DNA from: Microbacteriaceae bacterium
Lineage (GTDB): Bacteria > Actinomycetota > Actinomycetes > Actinomycetales > Microbacteriaceae
Length of the DNA stretch: 49,124 nucleotides
Assembly: GCA_024639925.1 (NCBI GenBank)
Contig: JAHEGA010000003.1
Coordinates: forward strand, 1-49,124
Direction: 5' to 3'
The notes beneath the pieces are model-generated. The model searched no databases. It was not told where the DNA came from and saw only the letters and a program-made list of their open reading frames with translations. A program made the translations under genes and the position numbers. Positions 1-9,281 of this stretch are shown in pieces; position 1 is the first letter of the stretch, and every line of letters begins with the position of its first letter.

Positions 1-1637
1 CTCAAGAACCGAAGGAAGTACCAAGAACTATCGACAAACGTGTCCATCGTGTCAGGGTCACGCGTGAGCGTTTCGCCATCCTTGATGACAGTGGACCACT
101 GCTTCGCGCCGCCCAGAGGCGAGGTGCCCTTCGGTTTGAGGTCAAGCCCTTCGCTATCGGGTAAGGCAACAGGCAGGTCACCCAGCTGCACCGGAACCTC
201 GTTACCGTCGGCGTCGTACATGATGGGAATGGGTGTTCCCCAAAATCTCTGACGAGAAATCAACCAGTCGCGCAAGCGGTAGGTCTTCGCGGCACGACCA
301 CCACCGGTTTCCTCCAGGAGTTCGACAATTCGACCGATGGCGTGTTCCTTGCTGAGCCCGTCCAGCGGGCCAGAATTAATCATCCGACCATTTCCGGCAA
401 GCGCTTCTCCGCTGGCCAGCGGGTCCAGGTCGGGAATATCGCCGGAGGCCAGCATTTCCTCCGTGACAACCGGGATGGCACCGGTAATCGGAGCGTTGGT
501 GTCCACGACAACTCTGACCGGCAAATCAAACTTTCTCGCAAAATCGAGGTCACGCTGATCATGAGCAGGAACCGCCATGATCGCGCCGGTGCCATAATCG
601 GCGAGCACGTAGTCGGAGGCCCAAATAGGGAGCCGCTCCCCGTTAACCGGGTTGAGGCCGTATCGCTCGAGAAACACCCCGGTCTTCTCGCGTCCGGCAT
701 CTTGTCGATCAATTTCGGTCGCACGCTGGGTGGTTTCCAGGTAGTCGGCGAAACTCTGCCGCACGCCCTCGCTGGCGCTCTCCACCAGCTCCGCGGCAAG
801 GTCCGAGTCCGGTGCGACCACCATGAATGTCGCCCCAAACAGGGTGTCGGGCCGGGTCGTGAAGATCGTCACCGGGGTGTCCCGCCCTTCGATGACGAAG
901 TCAACCTCCGCACCGTGTGATCGGCCAATCCAGTTGCGCTGCATGGCGAGCACTTTGGATGGCCAGCGACCCTCCAGCTGATTGAGGTCATCCAGCAAAC
1001 GGTCTGCGTAATCCGTGATCTTGAAGTACCACTGGGTGAGTTTCTTTTTGACGACCATCGCGCCACTGCGATCGGAAGTCCCATCGGGAAGGACCTGCTC
1101 GTTGGCGAGCACGGTTTGATCGACCGGATCCCAGTTGACCCAGGAATCCTTGCGATAGGCGAGGCCTTTTTCATACAGGGTCAGGAACAACCACTGGTTC
1201 CACCGGTAGTACTCCGGGTCAGAGGTGTGCAACACCCTGCTCCAGTCAAACGAGGCCGCGTAGCGTTTCATGGACGCTTTTTGCTGGTCAATATTCGAGT
1301 AGGTCCACTCGCGAGGATCTACCCCGCGTTGGATTGCCGCGTTCTCCGCGGGCAGCCCGAACGAATCCCAGCCAATCGGGTGAAGGACCTGAAAGCCCTG
1401 CAGGCGCCAGTAGCGGGCAACAATGTCCCCGAGGGCATAGACCTCGGCGTGACCCATGTGCAGATCCCCTGAGGGATAAGGGAACATGTCCAGGATGTAT
1501 TTGCGCGGTTTGGACTCATCCGCGTCATCCACGGTGAACGGTTGGTGCTCTTCCCAATACGCGGACCATTTGGCCTCTAAATCGCGAAAGTTATAGGCCC
1601 CTTCGTTGTCAGAATCGGGGTTTGAGGGGGAAGTCAT
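1..1637 (-). CDS. leuS: Leucyl-tRNA synthetase, N-terminal part (runs off the left window edge)
   Basis: Manual minus-strand translation from ATG at 1637: [34 protein letters not shown]...[32 protein letters not shown] (HIGH-like motif), ...[12 protein letters not shown]..., ...[19 protein letters not shown].... Absent from the ORF track because its stop lies outside the window. Confidence 0.96.
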   Translation of the reverse strand, partial: MTSPSNPDSDNEGAYNFRDLEAKWSAYWEEHQPFTVDDADESKPRKYILDMFPYPSGDLHMGHAEVYALGDIVARYWRLQGFQVLHPIGWDSFGLPAENAAIQRGVDPREWTYSNIDQQKASMKRYAASFDWSRVLHTSDPEYYRWNQWLFLTLYEKGLAYRKDSWVNWDPVDQTVLANEQVLPDGTSDRSGAMVVKKKLTQWYFKITDYADRLLDDLNQLEGRWPSKVLAMQRNWIGRSHGAEVDFVIEGRDTPVTIFTTRPDTLFGATFMVVAPDSDLAAELVESASEGVRQSFADYLETTQRATEIDRQDAGREKTGVFLERYGLNPVNGERLPIWASDYVLADYGTGAIMAVPAHDQRDLDFARKFDLPVRVVVDTNAPITGAIPVVTEEMLASGDIPDLDPLASGEALAGNGRMINSGPLDGLSKEHAIGRIVELLEETGGGRAAKTYRLRDWLISRQRFWGTPIPIMYDADGNEVPVQLGDLPVALPDSEGLDLKPKGTSPLGGAKQWSTVIKDGETLTRDPDTMDTFVDSSWYFLRFL

Positions 1638-1643
1638 CACCCA

Positions 1644-2972
1644 TCAAGAATAGTCACCCGAGGAAACACCCAGTGCGTCACAGAAGCCCCGCGCTTTGAC
1701 ACCTACTTCTCGGATTTCTTCGCCGGGAACACTGAGCGCCGTAATTCCGCCTCCGACGCCAAGACTGAGCGAATCAGGGCGGACAACCGCGGTACGAATC
1801 GTCATGGCGACCGTGGCGGAGCCATCGACTCGCTCGATCCCATAGACCCCCGAGTAGTACCCCCGATCCCCGGACTCCTCAGCTTTCAGGACCTCCATCG
1901 CACGTTTTTTCGGTGCTCCCGTCATGGAGCCTGCAGGAAAGCACTCGCTCAAGACCTCCCACACACCGAGTCCTGGACACAACTGGCCTTCCACAGTGCT
2001 CACCAACTGGTGCACGGTGGCGTAGCTCTCCAGCACACAGAGCGCTGGCACGACCACGGAGCCCACCTCACACACTTTGGAGAGATCGTTGCGCATGAGA
2101 TCGACAATCATCAGGTTTTCCGCGCGCTCTTTGTCACTCTCGAGCAGTGCGTTCGCAAATTGGTTGTCTTCGACGGGGTTTGCGCTGCGCGGACGAGTGC
2201 CCTTGATCGGTTTGGTGATCACGCGTCGAGAGGAAGAGATTTCCAGGAATGTTTCCGGGGATGCAGACACCAGGGTGGTGCCACCCAATCGAATCAATGC
2301 TTGGTGGTGGGTGGGGCTTGTCTGGCGCATGATGCGGTGAAGCGCAACCGGGTCAACAGTGCCGGAGACGGACATACTGGTGGTGAGGCACAGCTGATAG
2401 GCGTCCCCGTCCGTAATTGCGCTGTGGGCGGCGCGAATCATGTCTCGGTATCGATCTTCCGAATCTCGCCACAGCGATTCGTCGACGGTCCCGACGACAG
2501 GCGTCGGTGCCGGAGGGGCTACTTCCAGGCGACGCTGAACAGCATCGCGCCACGCGGCATTTTCGCCCGACCACTGCTCACCTAGGGCCCAGAGCACCCC
2601 GGCACCCGTGCGATGGTCGATCGCGAGTAGACGGCCCACCCAGAGGGTGTGCGCCGGGAGATCGGACGCGGTCTCGATGCCCACGAAGGCGTGCCCGAGC
2701 TCGTAGGGGAGAACAAAGAACACTCCCAAGGGCACAGAACCAAGCTCCGTGCTCAAGGGATGGGTGCTTTCGGGGAAAGCGGAGCTCCATCCGCTCGCGG
2801 TGATGTCGCCTGGCGGGAGGCTGGAGGGAAAAGCCACATAAGACATACCCGACCCGCGTTCACCGTGGTCGTCGAGCCACAGCGCGTGCTCCTGCCCGTC
2901 ATCGAGAGCAAGAAAGGCCTGATCAACGTCCACAGGGAAAGGCAGAGGATGCCGAAGAAGCCCCGTCGTCAT
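1644..2972 (-). CDS. pabB: Aminodeoxychorismate synthase component I / chorismate-binding enzyme
   Basis: 442 aa; chorismate-binding motifs ...KPIKGTRPRS..., ...ENLMIVDLMRNDLSKVCEVGSV..., FPAGSMTGAPKKRAMEV, ...YSGVYGIERVDGSATVAMTIRTAVV. Confidence 0.9.
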   Translation of the reverse strand: MTTGLLRHPLPFPVDVDQAFLALDDGQEHALWLDDHGERGSGMSYVAFPSSLPPGDITASGWSSAFPESTHPLSTELGSVPLGVFFVLPYELGHAFVGIETASDLPAHTLWVGRLLAIDHRTGAGVLWALGEQWSGENAAWRDAVQRRLEVAPPAPTPVVGTVDESLWRDSEDRYRDMIRAAHSAITDGDAYQLCLTTSMSVSGTVDPVALHRIMRQTSPTHHQALIRLGGTTLVSASPETFLEISSSRRVITKPIKGTRPRSANPVEDNQFANALLESDKERAENLMIVDLMRNDLSKVCEVGSVVVPALCVLESYATVHQLVSTVEGQLCPGLGVWEVLSECFPAGSMTGAPKKRAMEVLKAEESGDRGYYSGVYGIERVDGSATVAMTIRTAVVRPDSLSLGVGGGITALSVPGEEIREVGVKARGFCDALGVSSGDYS

Positions 2973-2983
2973 AGCCTTAGCTT

Positions 2984-3778
2984 ATGAGCGAAGCAGTTTA
3001 TGAGTTCTCTGCCTCTGGCTTCGCACCGGTGCCGGAAGAAGAGGTTTCGACTCACCGCACCTTGGTTTCCGACTCCTGGTTGGTGACGGATGGCTGCACT
3101 GTCGCCTGGGATCAACACCTGGCAAGGTTCTCCGCAAGCGTTCTTAGCGAAACGAACGTCGATCAGGAAACCCTGAACGCCTTCATCGCCGAGGTTCATG
3201 CTCACACGCCGCACACCGGTCGCTGGTTTCCTCGAGTGGAGGTCGTCTCTCACTCGGATAAAGAGCGCCTGCACTACCGACACCGCAGTGCACCGAAGGC
3301 TGAACCAACCGCGATTCTGGCCCGTGCCCCGTATGACCCGAGAACACGGCCGCTAGTGAAAGGCCCGGATCTGACAGAGCTGTTGGCGTTGCGAGGCGCG
3401 GTCGCGCCCAGCGGCGCTACCGAGGCCATCATCGTGGATGCGAACGACCGCGTTGTTGAGGGCGCCTACAGCACGGTCGTGGTCTGGCCAGCCGATGCCG
3501 ACGAGCTCGTCGTGATTGAGCGCTCCATCCCCCGGCTACCGAGCGTGACGGAGGCCGTCCTGCTGAACATTGCAAGGGACCAGGGTGTGGAGGTCCGCGA
3601 AGAACTCCTCAGTGTGAGTGATCTCAAGAACGCCGAGGTGTGGGTGGTCAGTGCCCTTCACGGGATTAGGCTCGCCACGGCATTTGTTGACGGACCAGCC
3701 CTCGACCGCACCCCCGAGCGCTCATCGCAATGGCAGGAATGGTGGCTCCGACGCGCGCAACCGCCAGCACTGGCCTGA
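2984..3778 (+). CDS. pabC: Class IV aminotransferase, probable aminodeoxychorismate lyase
   Basis: 264 aa; class IV PLP fold pattern (EAIIVDANDRVVEGAYSTVVVW..., LPSVTEAVLLNIARDQGVEVREE); adjacent to and divergent from pabB. Confidence 0.75.
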   Translation: MSEAVYEFSASGFAPVPEEEVSTHRTLVSDSWLVTDGCTVAWDQHLARFSASVLSETNVDQETLNAFIAEVHAHTPHTGRWFPRVEVVSHSDKERLHYRHRSAPKAEPTAILARAPYDPRTRPLVKGPDLTELLALRGAVAPSGATEAIIVDANDRVVEGAYSTVVVWPADADELVVIERSIPRLPSVTEAVLLNIARDQGVEVREELLSVSDLKNAEVWVVSALHGIRLATAFVDGPALDRTPERSSQWQEWWLRRAQPPALA

Positions 3779-3832
3779 GTGCAGGAGAATTCCCGGCCAA
3801 TCCCCTTATTGACCCCATAGACTTCCCGCTTA

Positions 3833-4525
3833 ATGAATGAAGTCCTTGATGCCATCCTCACGTGGGTTGAGGGCATTGACCCGGTACTGCGCATCCTCGT
3901 CACCGGAATTGCGGTGATGCTCGAAACGAGCATCTTGATCGGGCTGATTGTGCCAGGTGACACCATCGTTTTGGTCTCCAGCACCGGAGTGACGACCGTT
4001 CTCACCTACCTCTTCACAGTGCTGGCTGCTGTGCTGGGCGCACTGGTCGGAGAATCAATTGGCTTTAGTTTGGGGCGCCTCTTTGGGCCACGACTGAGAT
4101 CGAGCTGGCTGGGTCGCCGCGTGGGCGAAGACCGCTGGGCAAAAGCGGACCGCTTCGTGCAACGCCGCGGTGGCATCGCCGTCTTCATCTCTCGGTTTCT
4201 CCCCGTTTTCCACTCGGTCATCCCGCTCACGGCGGGAACCACCGCTATGCGGTACCGAACGTTCATGATTTGGACCACGCCCGCCTGCATACTGTGGGCG
4301 TTCCTGTACGTGTCCATCGGTTCGGGGGCAGCAGAGACCTACCGCGAGTTGCAGAACAGCTTTTCCTCCGCAGGATGGGTCTTCATCGCCATTGTGGCCG
4401 TGTCCATTGTGTTGGTGGCCGTCATCAAGCGAGTCCTCCACCGTTTTGCTGACTCGCAAGACGCGCTAGAGACCGTCGAGACACAGACCGCCCTCGATGA
4501 GAACGCGTCCCTAGAAAAGCCGTAG
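3833..4525 (+). CDS. DedA family membrane protein
   Basis: 230 aa, multiple TM segments; DedA-type GESIGFSLGRLFG...R..RRGGIAVFISRFLPVFHSVIPLTAGTTAMRYRTF. Confidence 0.9.
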   Translation: MNEVLDAILTWVEGIDPVLRILVTGIAVMLETSILIGLIVPGDTIVLVSSTGVTTVLTYLFTVLAAVLGALVGESIGFSLGRLFGPRLRSSWLGRRVGEDRWAKADRFVQRRGGIAVFISRFLPVFHSVIPLTAGTTAMRYRTFMIWTTPACILWAFLYVSIGSGAAETYRELQNSFSSAGWVFIAIVAVSIVLVAVIKRVLHRFADSQDALETVETQTALDENASLEKP

Positions 4526-4543
4526 GCCCGGCAGCGGGAATAG

Positions 4544-5182
4544 TTAGTCGAGCCCCGCAACCGAGAGAACAGCAATCCGCTTGGCCTCGCTAATCAAAGA
4601 CGTCTCTCCGTGATCGCTTCTCAAGAAAGCGCGCCCCAGGAGGGCATCAATCACATCGACCGCTGACTCAATCGCCACACGAGCATCCGAGTCCAGCCGC
4701 AAGCCTGCTCTCTGTTCGGCGTCATCGCGAATCACTCGGGCAATTTCGGCATTGCCCCCACGCGCACTGGGAACGGGACGAATGTCGAGAACGTCGCCTA
4801 CTCGCAACGACCGGAAACCAGGTTCTGCCCGAAAAACCTCCACCAACGCATCGACGGCAACCTCCATCGAGCCTGAGAGCCCGGTGGGAGCTTCCCGGCG
4901 CAGGCTTTGGCTCAAAACCTCGAGCGCGCGCTCGAGGTTGCGTGCGGCTACCGCCTGGAGCACTGCCACGCGGTCGGGGAAGTAGCGGTAGACCGTGCCA
5001 ATTGAGGCACCTGCCTTCTCTGCGACCATGGCGGTCGTGAGCTGTTCATAGCCAAACTCGCGCATTGTGGCGCATGCCGCGTCCAACAGAGCGTTCACTC
5101 GGGCCGCACTGCGCGCTTGAACGGGTTCAACCCGTATGGCGGTGGCGGAGGTGCTGTAGCTCTGCTTTTCGGGAATGTTCAT
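4544..5182 (-). CDS. TetR/AcrR family transcriptional regulator
   Basis: 212 aa; N-terminal HTH ARSAARVNALLDAACATMREFGYEQLTTAMVAEKAGASIGTVYRYFPDRVAVLQAV. Confidence 0.93.
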   Translation of the reverse strand: MNIPEKQSYSTSATAIRVEPVQARSAARVNALLDAACATMREFGYEQLTTAMVAEKAGASIGTVYRYFPDRVAVLQAVAARNLERALEVLSQSLRREAPTGLSGSMEVAVDALVEVFRAEPGFRSLRVGDVLDIRPVPSARGGNAEIARVIRDDAEQRAGLRLDSDARVAIESAVDVIDALLGRAFLRSDHGETSLISEAKRIAVLSVAGLD

Positions 5183-5197
5183 GAGTACTGCCCTTTC

Positions 5198-5215
5198 GAT
5201 TCACCTGTGTGAATC
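5198..5215. promoter_or_regulatory. Candidate autoregulatory TetR operator (perfect inverted repeat)
   Basis: GATTCAC-CTGT-GTGAATC: 7-bp perfect arms, 4-nt spacer, 15 bp upstream of the TetR start codon (5182). Confidence 0.65.
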
Positions 5216-5441
5216 TTTTATTCCGCGGTGCGCGTGTGACGCTTGCGGCGTAACCCGTTGCAACGGTGCCCTTCGATGTTAGCGAAGAACCCGTGGATTG
5301 CAGGTTACTGGAGTCGAATTTTTGTCGTGTATCAAAGGTGGGGGGTGTGGATAAGTACCAGCTCCGAGTTCACTTGGAAGGAGCTGAGTTGTGCCGCAGA
5401 GCAGCCCACTCTTGCCCCTATTTCCCTGATAATCTGCAGGT

Positions 5442-5936
5442 GTGAGCGTTCGTATCGAAAAAGTAGATCTTCCAGGAATTGGCACTCGTCATGATGTCGT
5501 CACCGAGGAGGGTCGGCGTTTAGGCGTCATCTCCCACCGAAACGGCGAGAGAGAAATCGCCATGTTTGATCCAAAGGATCCCGATTCCTGCAGCGACTCA
5601 ATGCACCTGAGCGATGACGAAGCGGGCGCACTCGCGGACGTCTTGGGCACTTCGTTGCTGCTGGGCCAGTTTGCTCAGCTAGGCGATCAGTCAACCGGTT
5701 TGTTTACCGAACAGATCATCCTCGGCGCCGGGTCACCGTTTGCGGGTAGGCCCCTGGGAGATACTCGAGCCCGCACCGTCACGAAGTCCTCAATCGTTGC
5801 AATCCTTCGCGGCCCCACTGTTCACCCGTCACCAGGACCAGAAGACATGCTCCAGGTCGGGGACATCGTTGTGGCGGTGGGCACTCGGGAAGGTCTCGAA
5901 AAACTCAGTAGCGTTCTCGCTGACGGCCACGGCTAA
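5442..5936 (+). CDS. khtT: TrkA-C (RCK_C) domain regulator of a cation:proton antiporter, KhtT-like
   Basis: 164 aa; GLFTEQIILGAGSPFAGRPLGDTRARTVTKSSIVAILRGPTVHPSPGPEDMLQVGDIVVAVGTREGLEKL; followed 3 nt later by a CPA2 antiporter. Confidence 0.8.
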   Translation: MSVRIEKVDLPGIGTRHDVVTEEGRRLGVISHRNGEREIAMFDPKDPDSCSDSMHLSDDEAGALADVLGTSLLLGQFAQLGDQSTGLFTEQIILGAGSPFAGRPLGDTRARTVTKSSIVAILRGPTVHPSPGPEDMLQVGDIVVAVGTREGLEKLSSVLADGHG

Positions 5937-5939
5937 ACC

Positions 5940-7109
5940 GTGCACTCGATTGCCCTCCTGCTCATTGAAGTGGGGGCTCTCCTTGTTGCCTTAGGGTTTC
6001 TCTCGCGATGGAGCACCCATATTGGCATTTCTGCGATCCCGCTCTACCTCGTCCTCGGGCTGATCGTTGGATCTTCTGGATTGCTCGAAAGTGGTGAGAG
6101 CGCGGAGTTCTTGGAAATCGGCAGCGAACTTGGTGTGATTTTGCTTCTGGTGATGCTGGGCTTGGAGTATTCCGCCTCGGAGCTGGTCTCCAACCTCAAA
6201 CGGTCCCAAAAAGCAGGCCTTCTGGACATTGTGATGAACGGTGCCCCGGGTTTTGCCGTGGGGATGATTCTGGGCTGGGGAGTCGTTGCCTCGGTCGCCC
6301 TCGCGGGGGTAACTTACGTTTCCTCGTCTGGCGTGATCGCCAAGGTTTTGCGGGATTTAGGGCGACTGGGAAACCGGGAAACGCCCACGATTCTCTCGCT
6401 CCTGGTACTCGAAGACCTGGTCATGGCGTTCTATCTCCCGATTCTGTCGGTCCTCCTGATTGGGGCCTCGTGGGCTCAAGGGAGCATCACACTCGGTATT
6501 TCCCTCGTGGCTGTGGTCGTCATTCTTTACCTCGCGTTACGCCACGGCGACACGATTTCGAGGCTTTTCAGCCCTCAACACCCCGAATCCCTGCTGCTGG
6601 GGGTGCTCGGCCTCACGCTCTTGGTGGCCGGCATCGCTCAAGAGGTCAACGTGTCTTCGGCAGTGGGAGCATTCCTGGTGGGAATCGCGCTCTCCGGACA
6701 AGTCGCTATCAAAGCGGAAAAAGTGCTCTCGCCGCTTCGGGACCTTTTTGCCGCGGCCTTTTTCCTGTTCTTTGGGCTCTCGACCAATGCTGCCGATATG
6801 GTCCCCATGCTGCTTCCGGCTGCCGCCCTCACGGTGGTCACGATTGCCACGAAAATTTACACGGGCTACCAGTCAGCGAAATGGGCCGGCATTGGGATCC
6901 CCGGACGTTGGCGAACCGGTTTCGCCCTAACCCCACGTGGCGAGTTTTCCATTGTGATCGCTGGTCTGGCGGTGGGGGCAGGTTTGGAACCCCAGATCGC
7001 CCCACTCGCGACGGCGTATGTCTTGATGACCGTAATCATCGGACCCCTACTGGGACGCATCCCGGAAGCGCAATGGTTCCAGAATCGCCTGCCACCCGCA
7101 CAACCCTAG
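5940..7109 (+). CDS. khtU: CPA2 family cation:proton antiporter, KhtU/KefB-like
   Basis: 389 aa, about 12 TM; ...YLVLGLIVGSSGLLES..., GVTYVSSSGVIAKVLRDLGRLGNRETPTILSLLVLEDLVMAFYLP, FALTPRGEFSIVIAGLA. GTG start. Confidence 0.85.
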   Translation: MHSIALLLIEVGALLVALGFLSRWSTHIGISAIPLYLVLGLIVGSSGLLESGESAEFLEIGSELGVILLLVMLGLEYSASELVSNLKRSQKAGLLDIVMNGAPGFAVGMILGWGVVASVALAGVTYVSSSGVIAKVLRDLGRLGNRETPTILSLLVLEDLVMAFYLPILSVLLIGASWAQGSITLGISLVAVVVILYLALRHGDTISRLFSPQHPESLLLGVLGLTLLVAGIAQEVNVSSAVGAFLVGIALSGQVAIKAEKVLSPLRDLFAAAFFLFFGLSTNAADMVPMLLPAAALTVVTIATKIYTGYQSAKWAGIGIPGRWRTGFALTPRGEFSIVIAGLAVGAGLEPQIAPLATAYVLMTVIIGPLLGRIPEAQWFQNRLPPAQP

Positions 7110-7125
7110 ATACCCCTGGGGGTAT
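7110..7125. promoter_or_regulatory. CsoR/CstR/RcnR-like operator upstream of rhodanese gene
   Basis: ATACCCC-TG-GGGGTAT (7-bp perfect arms), abutting a possible -10 TATGCT (7125-7130), 42 bp upstream of the rhodanese ATG. Confidence 0.6.
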
Positions 7126-7167
7126 ATGCTAGTGTCAGCACATCAGGTCGTATTTCTGGGAGAAACC

Positions 7168-7530
7168 ATGTTGAAAAGATTCCTTGCCACTCTTGCCCTT
7201 ATTTTCCCTGTTGCTCTGGGCGCAACAGCCTGCGCAACCGAGCCCGTCGAGCTCGGCGCAGACAGTGTCATCATTGACGTCCGCACACCAGGGGAATTTG
7301 CTGGTGGACACCTGGAGGGTGCTCTCAACATTGATGTTCAGTCCCCCGACTTTGCCGCCCAGATCAGCCAACTCGACCCCAACGCTGACTACTTTGTGTA
7401 TTGCCGCTCCGGCAATCGTTCAGGCCAAGCAATCTCCCAGATGTCCAACATGGGGTTCACCTCGATGACTAATGGAGGCAGTGTCTCCAACGCGAGTTCG
7501 GTCAGCGGCATCCCCGTCGTAATCGACTAG
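7168..7530 (+). CDS. Exported rhodanese-like domain protein
   Basis: From ATG 7168 (SD GGGAG): MLKRFLATLALIFPVALGATACATEPVELG (signal peptide, imperfect lipobox) + IIDVRTPGEFAGGHLEGALNID...YFVYCRSGNRSGQAISQM (rhodanese active-site loop CRSGNR). Confidence 0.9.
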   Translation: MLKRFLATLALIFPVALGATACATEPVELGADSVIIDVRTPGEFAGGHLEGALNIDVQSPDFAAQISQLDPNADYFVYCRSGNRSGQAISQMSNMGFTSMTNGGSVSNASSVSGIPVVID

Positions 7531-8579
7531 GCACTCTGCGGCGCACGGGCGCTCGCCAGAATGTCGTGCACCATGGGCATGACTTTGGTGCCATAGAGCT
7601 CAATGCTGTGCATCAGCACCTCATGGCTCAACGGCCCCGTGGAGTACTTGAAATCGAAACGCTGAATGCCCAGCGCTTGCACCGTAGCGGCAATTTTGCG
7701 CGCCACCGTCTCGGGTGAGCCCACAAACAGTGCTCCGTGGTGAACCTCGTTGAGGTAGTGCTCCTTTGTCATGGGAGCCCAACCACGCTCGCGACCGATG
7801 CGACCAAACATCGCCTGGTAGGCAGGCCACATCTGTTCGATGGCTTCTTCATCGGTGTCCGCCAGGTGGCCCGGCGAATGAACGCCCACTGGCTGGGCGG
7901 GCTTACCCATTTGGTCCAGTGCACGGTGGTACAGGTCAACATAGGGCGCGAAGCGATCCGGCGCGCCCCCAATAATCGCCAGCATCAAAGGGAACCCGTA
8001 GTTAGCGGCCCGAACTACAGATTCGGGGCTGCCACCAACGCCCACCCAGGTGCGAATCGCACCGGAGTGAGATTTGGGATAAATCTCTTGGTCGACCAGC
8101 GGTGCGCGGTGGGTTCCCGACCAGGTGACCGGCTGTTCCTTCACGATTTCCGCAAAAAGCTGCAGTTTCTCCTCGAACAAAACCTGGTAGTCCTCGAGTT
8201 TGAAACCAAAGAGCGGGAATGATTCGGTGAAGGAACCGCGTCCCATAATGATCTCTGCGCGGCCTTTCGACACCGCGTCGATGGTCGCGAACCTCTGAAA
8301 AACTCGGACCGGGTCGTCAGAGCTCAACACCGTGACACCAGAGCTGAGGATGATCCGCTCGGTTTGGGCAGCAAGTGCAGCGAGCACCGTCTCCGGCGTG
8401 GACACGGCAAAATCATCTCTGTGGTGCTCGCCCAACGTGATGGCATCCACTCCGACTTGGTCCGCGAGGACACCCTCGGCGATGACGTTGCGGATAACGT
8501 CGGCATACGGGAGGGGGACACCGTTGGCGTCGCTCGTCACGTCTCCGAAAGTGTCAAGGCCAAGTTTGAGGCTGTCCAT
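7527..8579 (-). CDS. LLM class flavin-dependent oxidoreductase (luciferase-like)
   Basis: From ATG 8579 with SD AGAAGGAG: MDSLKLGLDTFGDVT...DAITLGEHHRDDFAVSTPETVLAALAAQTERIILSSGVTVLSSDDPVRVFQRFATIDAVSKGRAEIIMGRGSF. Confidence 0.9.
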   Translation of the reverse strand: MDSLKLGLDTFGDVTSDANGVPLPYADVIRNVIAEGVLADQVGVDAITLGEHHRDDFAVSTPETVLAALAAQTERIILSSGVTVLSSDDPVRVFQRFATIDAVSKGRAEIIMGRGSFTESFPLFGFKLEDYQVLFEEKLQLFAEIVKEQPVTWSGTHRAPLVDQEIYPKSHSGAIRTWVGVGGSPESVVRAANYGFPLMLAIIGGAPDRFAPYVDLYHRALDQMGKPAQPVGVHSPGHLADTDEEAIEQMWPAYQAMFGRIGRERGWAPMTKEHYLNEVHHGALFVGSPETVARKIAATVQALGIQRFDFKYSTGPLSHEVLMHSIELYGTKVMPMVHDILASARAPQSA

Positions 8580-8627
8580 CGCTTCTCCTTCTGACGCGGC
8601 CACCGTAGCAGGCGAATGTGGGAACAC

Positions 8628-9281
8628 TTAGGGCTGAAGGCGGGTTGACGCCCAACCCTCCGAGGTCTTTTCGAATCGAATGCGGTCATGCAGACGCGAG
8701 GTGCGACCGGCCCAGAACTCAACCCTTTGCGGCTCGATGAGAAAACCACCCCATCTCTCAGGGCGCGGCAGGACATCTTCCCCCTCGAAGCGAGCTTCGA
8801 TCTCGCGCACCTTGGCCTCCAAGACTTCGCGGGACTCGATCGTGTGGGACTGATCACTCGCCCAGGCACTGACCTGAGAACCCCGGGGGCGAGAAGCAAA
8901 GTACGCATCGGACACCTCGGGGTCGGTGGGTGCAGCGTGGCCAAAAATTTTGATCTGGCGGTGCTGGGTATACCAGGGGAAGACGACCGAAACCGCCGGG
9001 TGAGCCAGCAGCGCGAGACCCTTACGCGACCCGTAATCGGTGTAGAAATAGAGTCCACCCTCATCGATACCGCGCAATAAAACGGTGCGTGAGGACGGTA
9101 GGCCATCTGGGTCAATCGTGGAGAGCACCATGGCGTTTGGTTCATAGACACCCGCCTGATCGGCTTCGTCCACCCAGGCTGAAATTTGCTCCAACGGATT
9201 GGCGGAAAGAACACCATCCTCCAGAGCAACAGAACCGTAATCCTGGCGTTTGCCCAGTGCGTCGGGACCCTGATCAACCAT
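8628..9281 (-). CDS. pdxH: Pyridoxamine 5'-phosphate oxidase
   Basis: From ATG 9281 with SD AAGGGGAG: ...PNAMVLSTIDPDGLPSSRTVLLRGIDEGGLYFYTDYGSRKGLALLAHPAVSVVFPWYTQHRQIKIFGHA...RPRGSQVSAWASDQSHTIESRE...ERWGGFLIEPQRVEFWAGRTSRLHDRIRFE. Confidence 0.94.
   Translation of the reverse strand: MVDQGPDALGKRQDYGSVALEDGVLSANPLEQISAWVDEADQAGVYEPNAMVLSTIDPDGLPSSRTVLLRGIDEGGLYFYTDYGSRKGLALLAHPAVSVVFPWYTQHRQIKIFGHAAPTDPEVSDAYFASRPRGSQVSAWASDQSHTIESREVLEAKVREIEARFEGEDVLPRPERWGGFLIEPQRVEFWAGRTSRLHDRIRFEKTSEGWASTRLQP

Noticed and set aside
342-920. 192-aa plus-strand and other ORFs in 1-1530
   Set aside because: Shadow frames of truncated leuS on the minus strand, which is missing from the track because its stop is outside the window.
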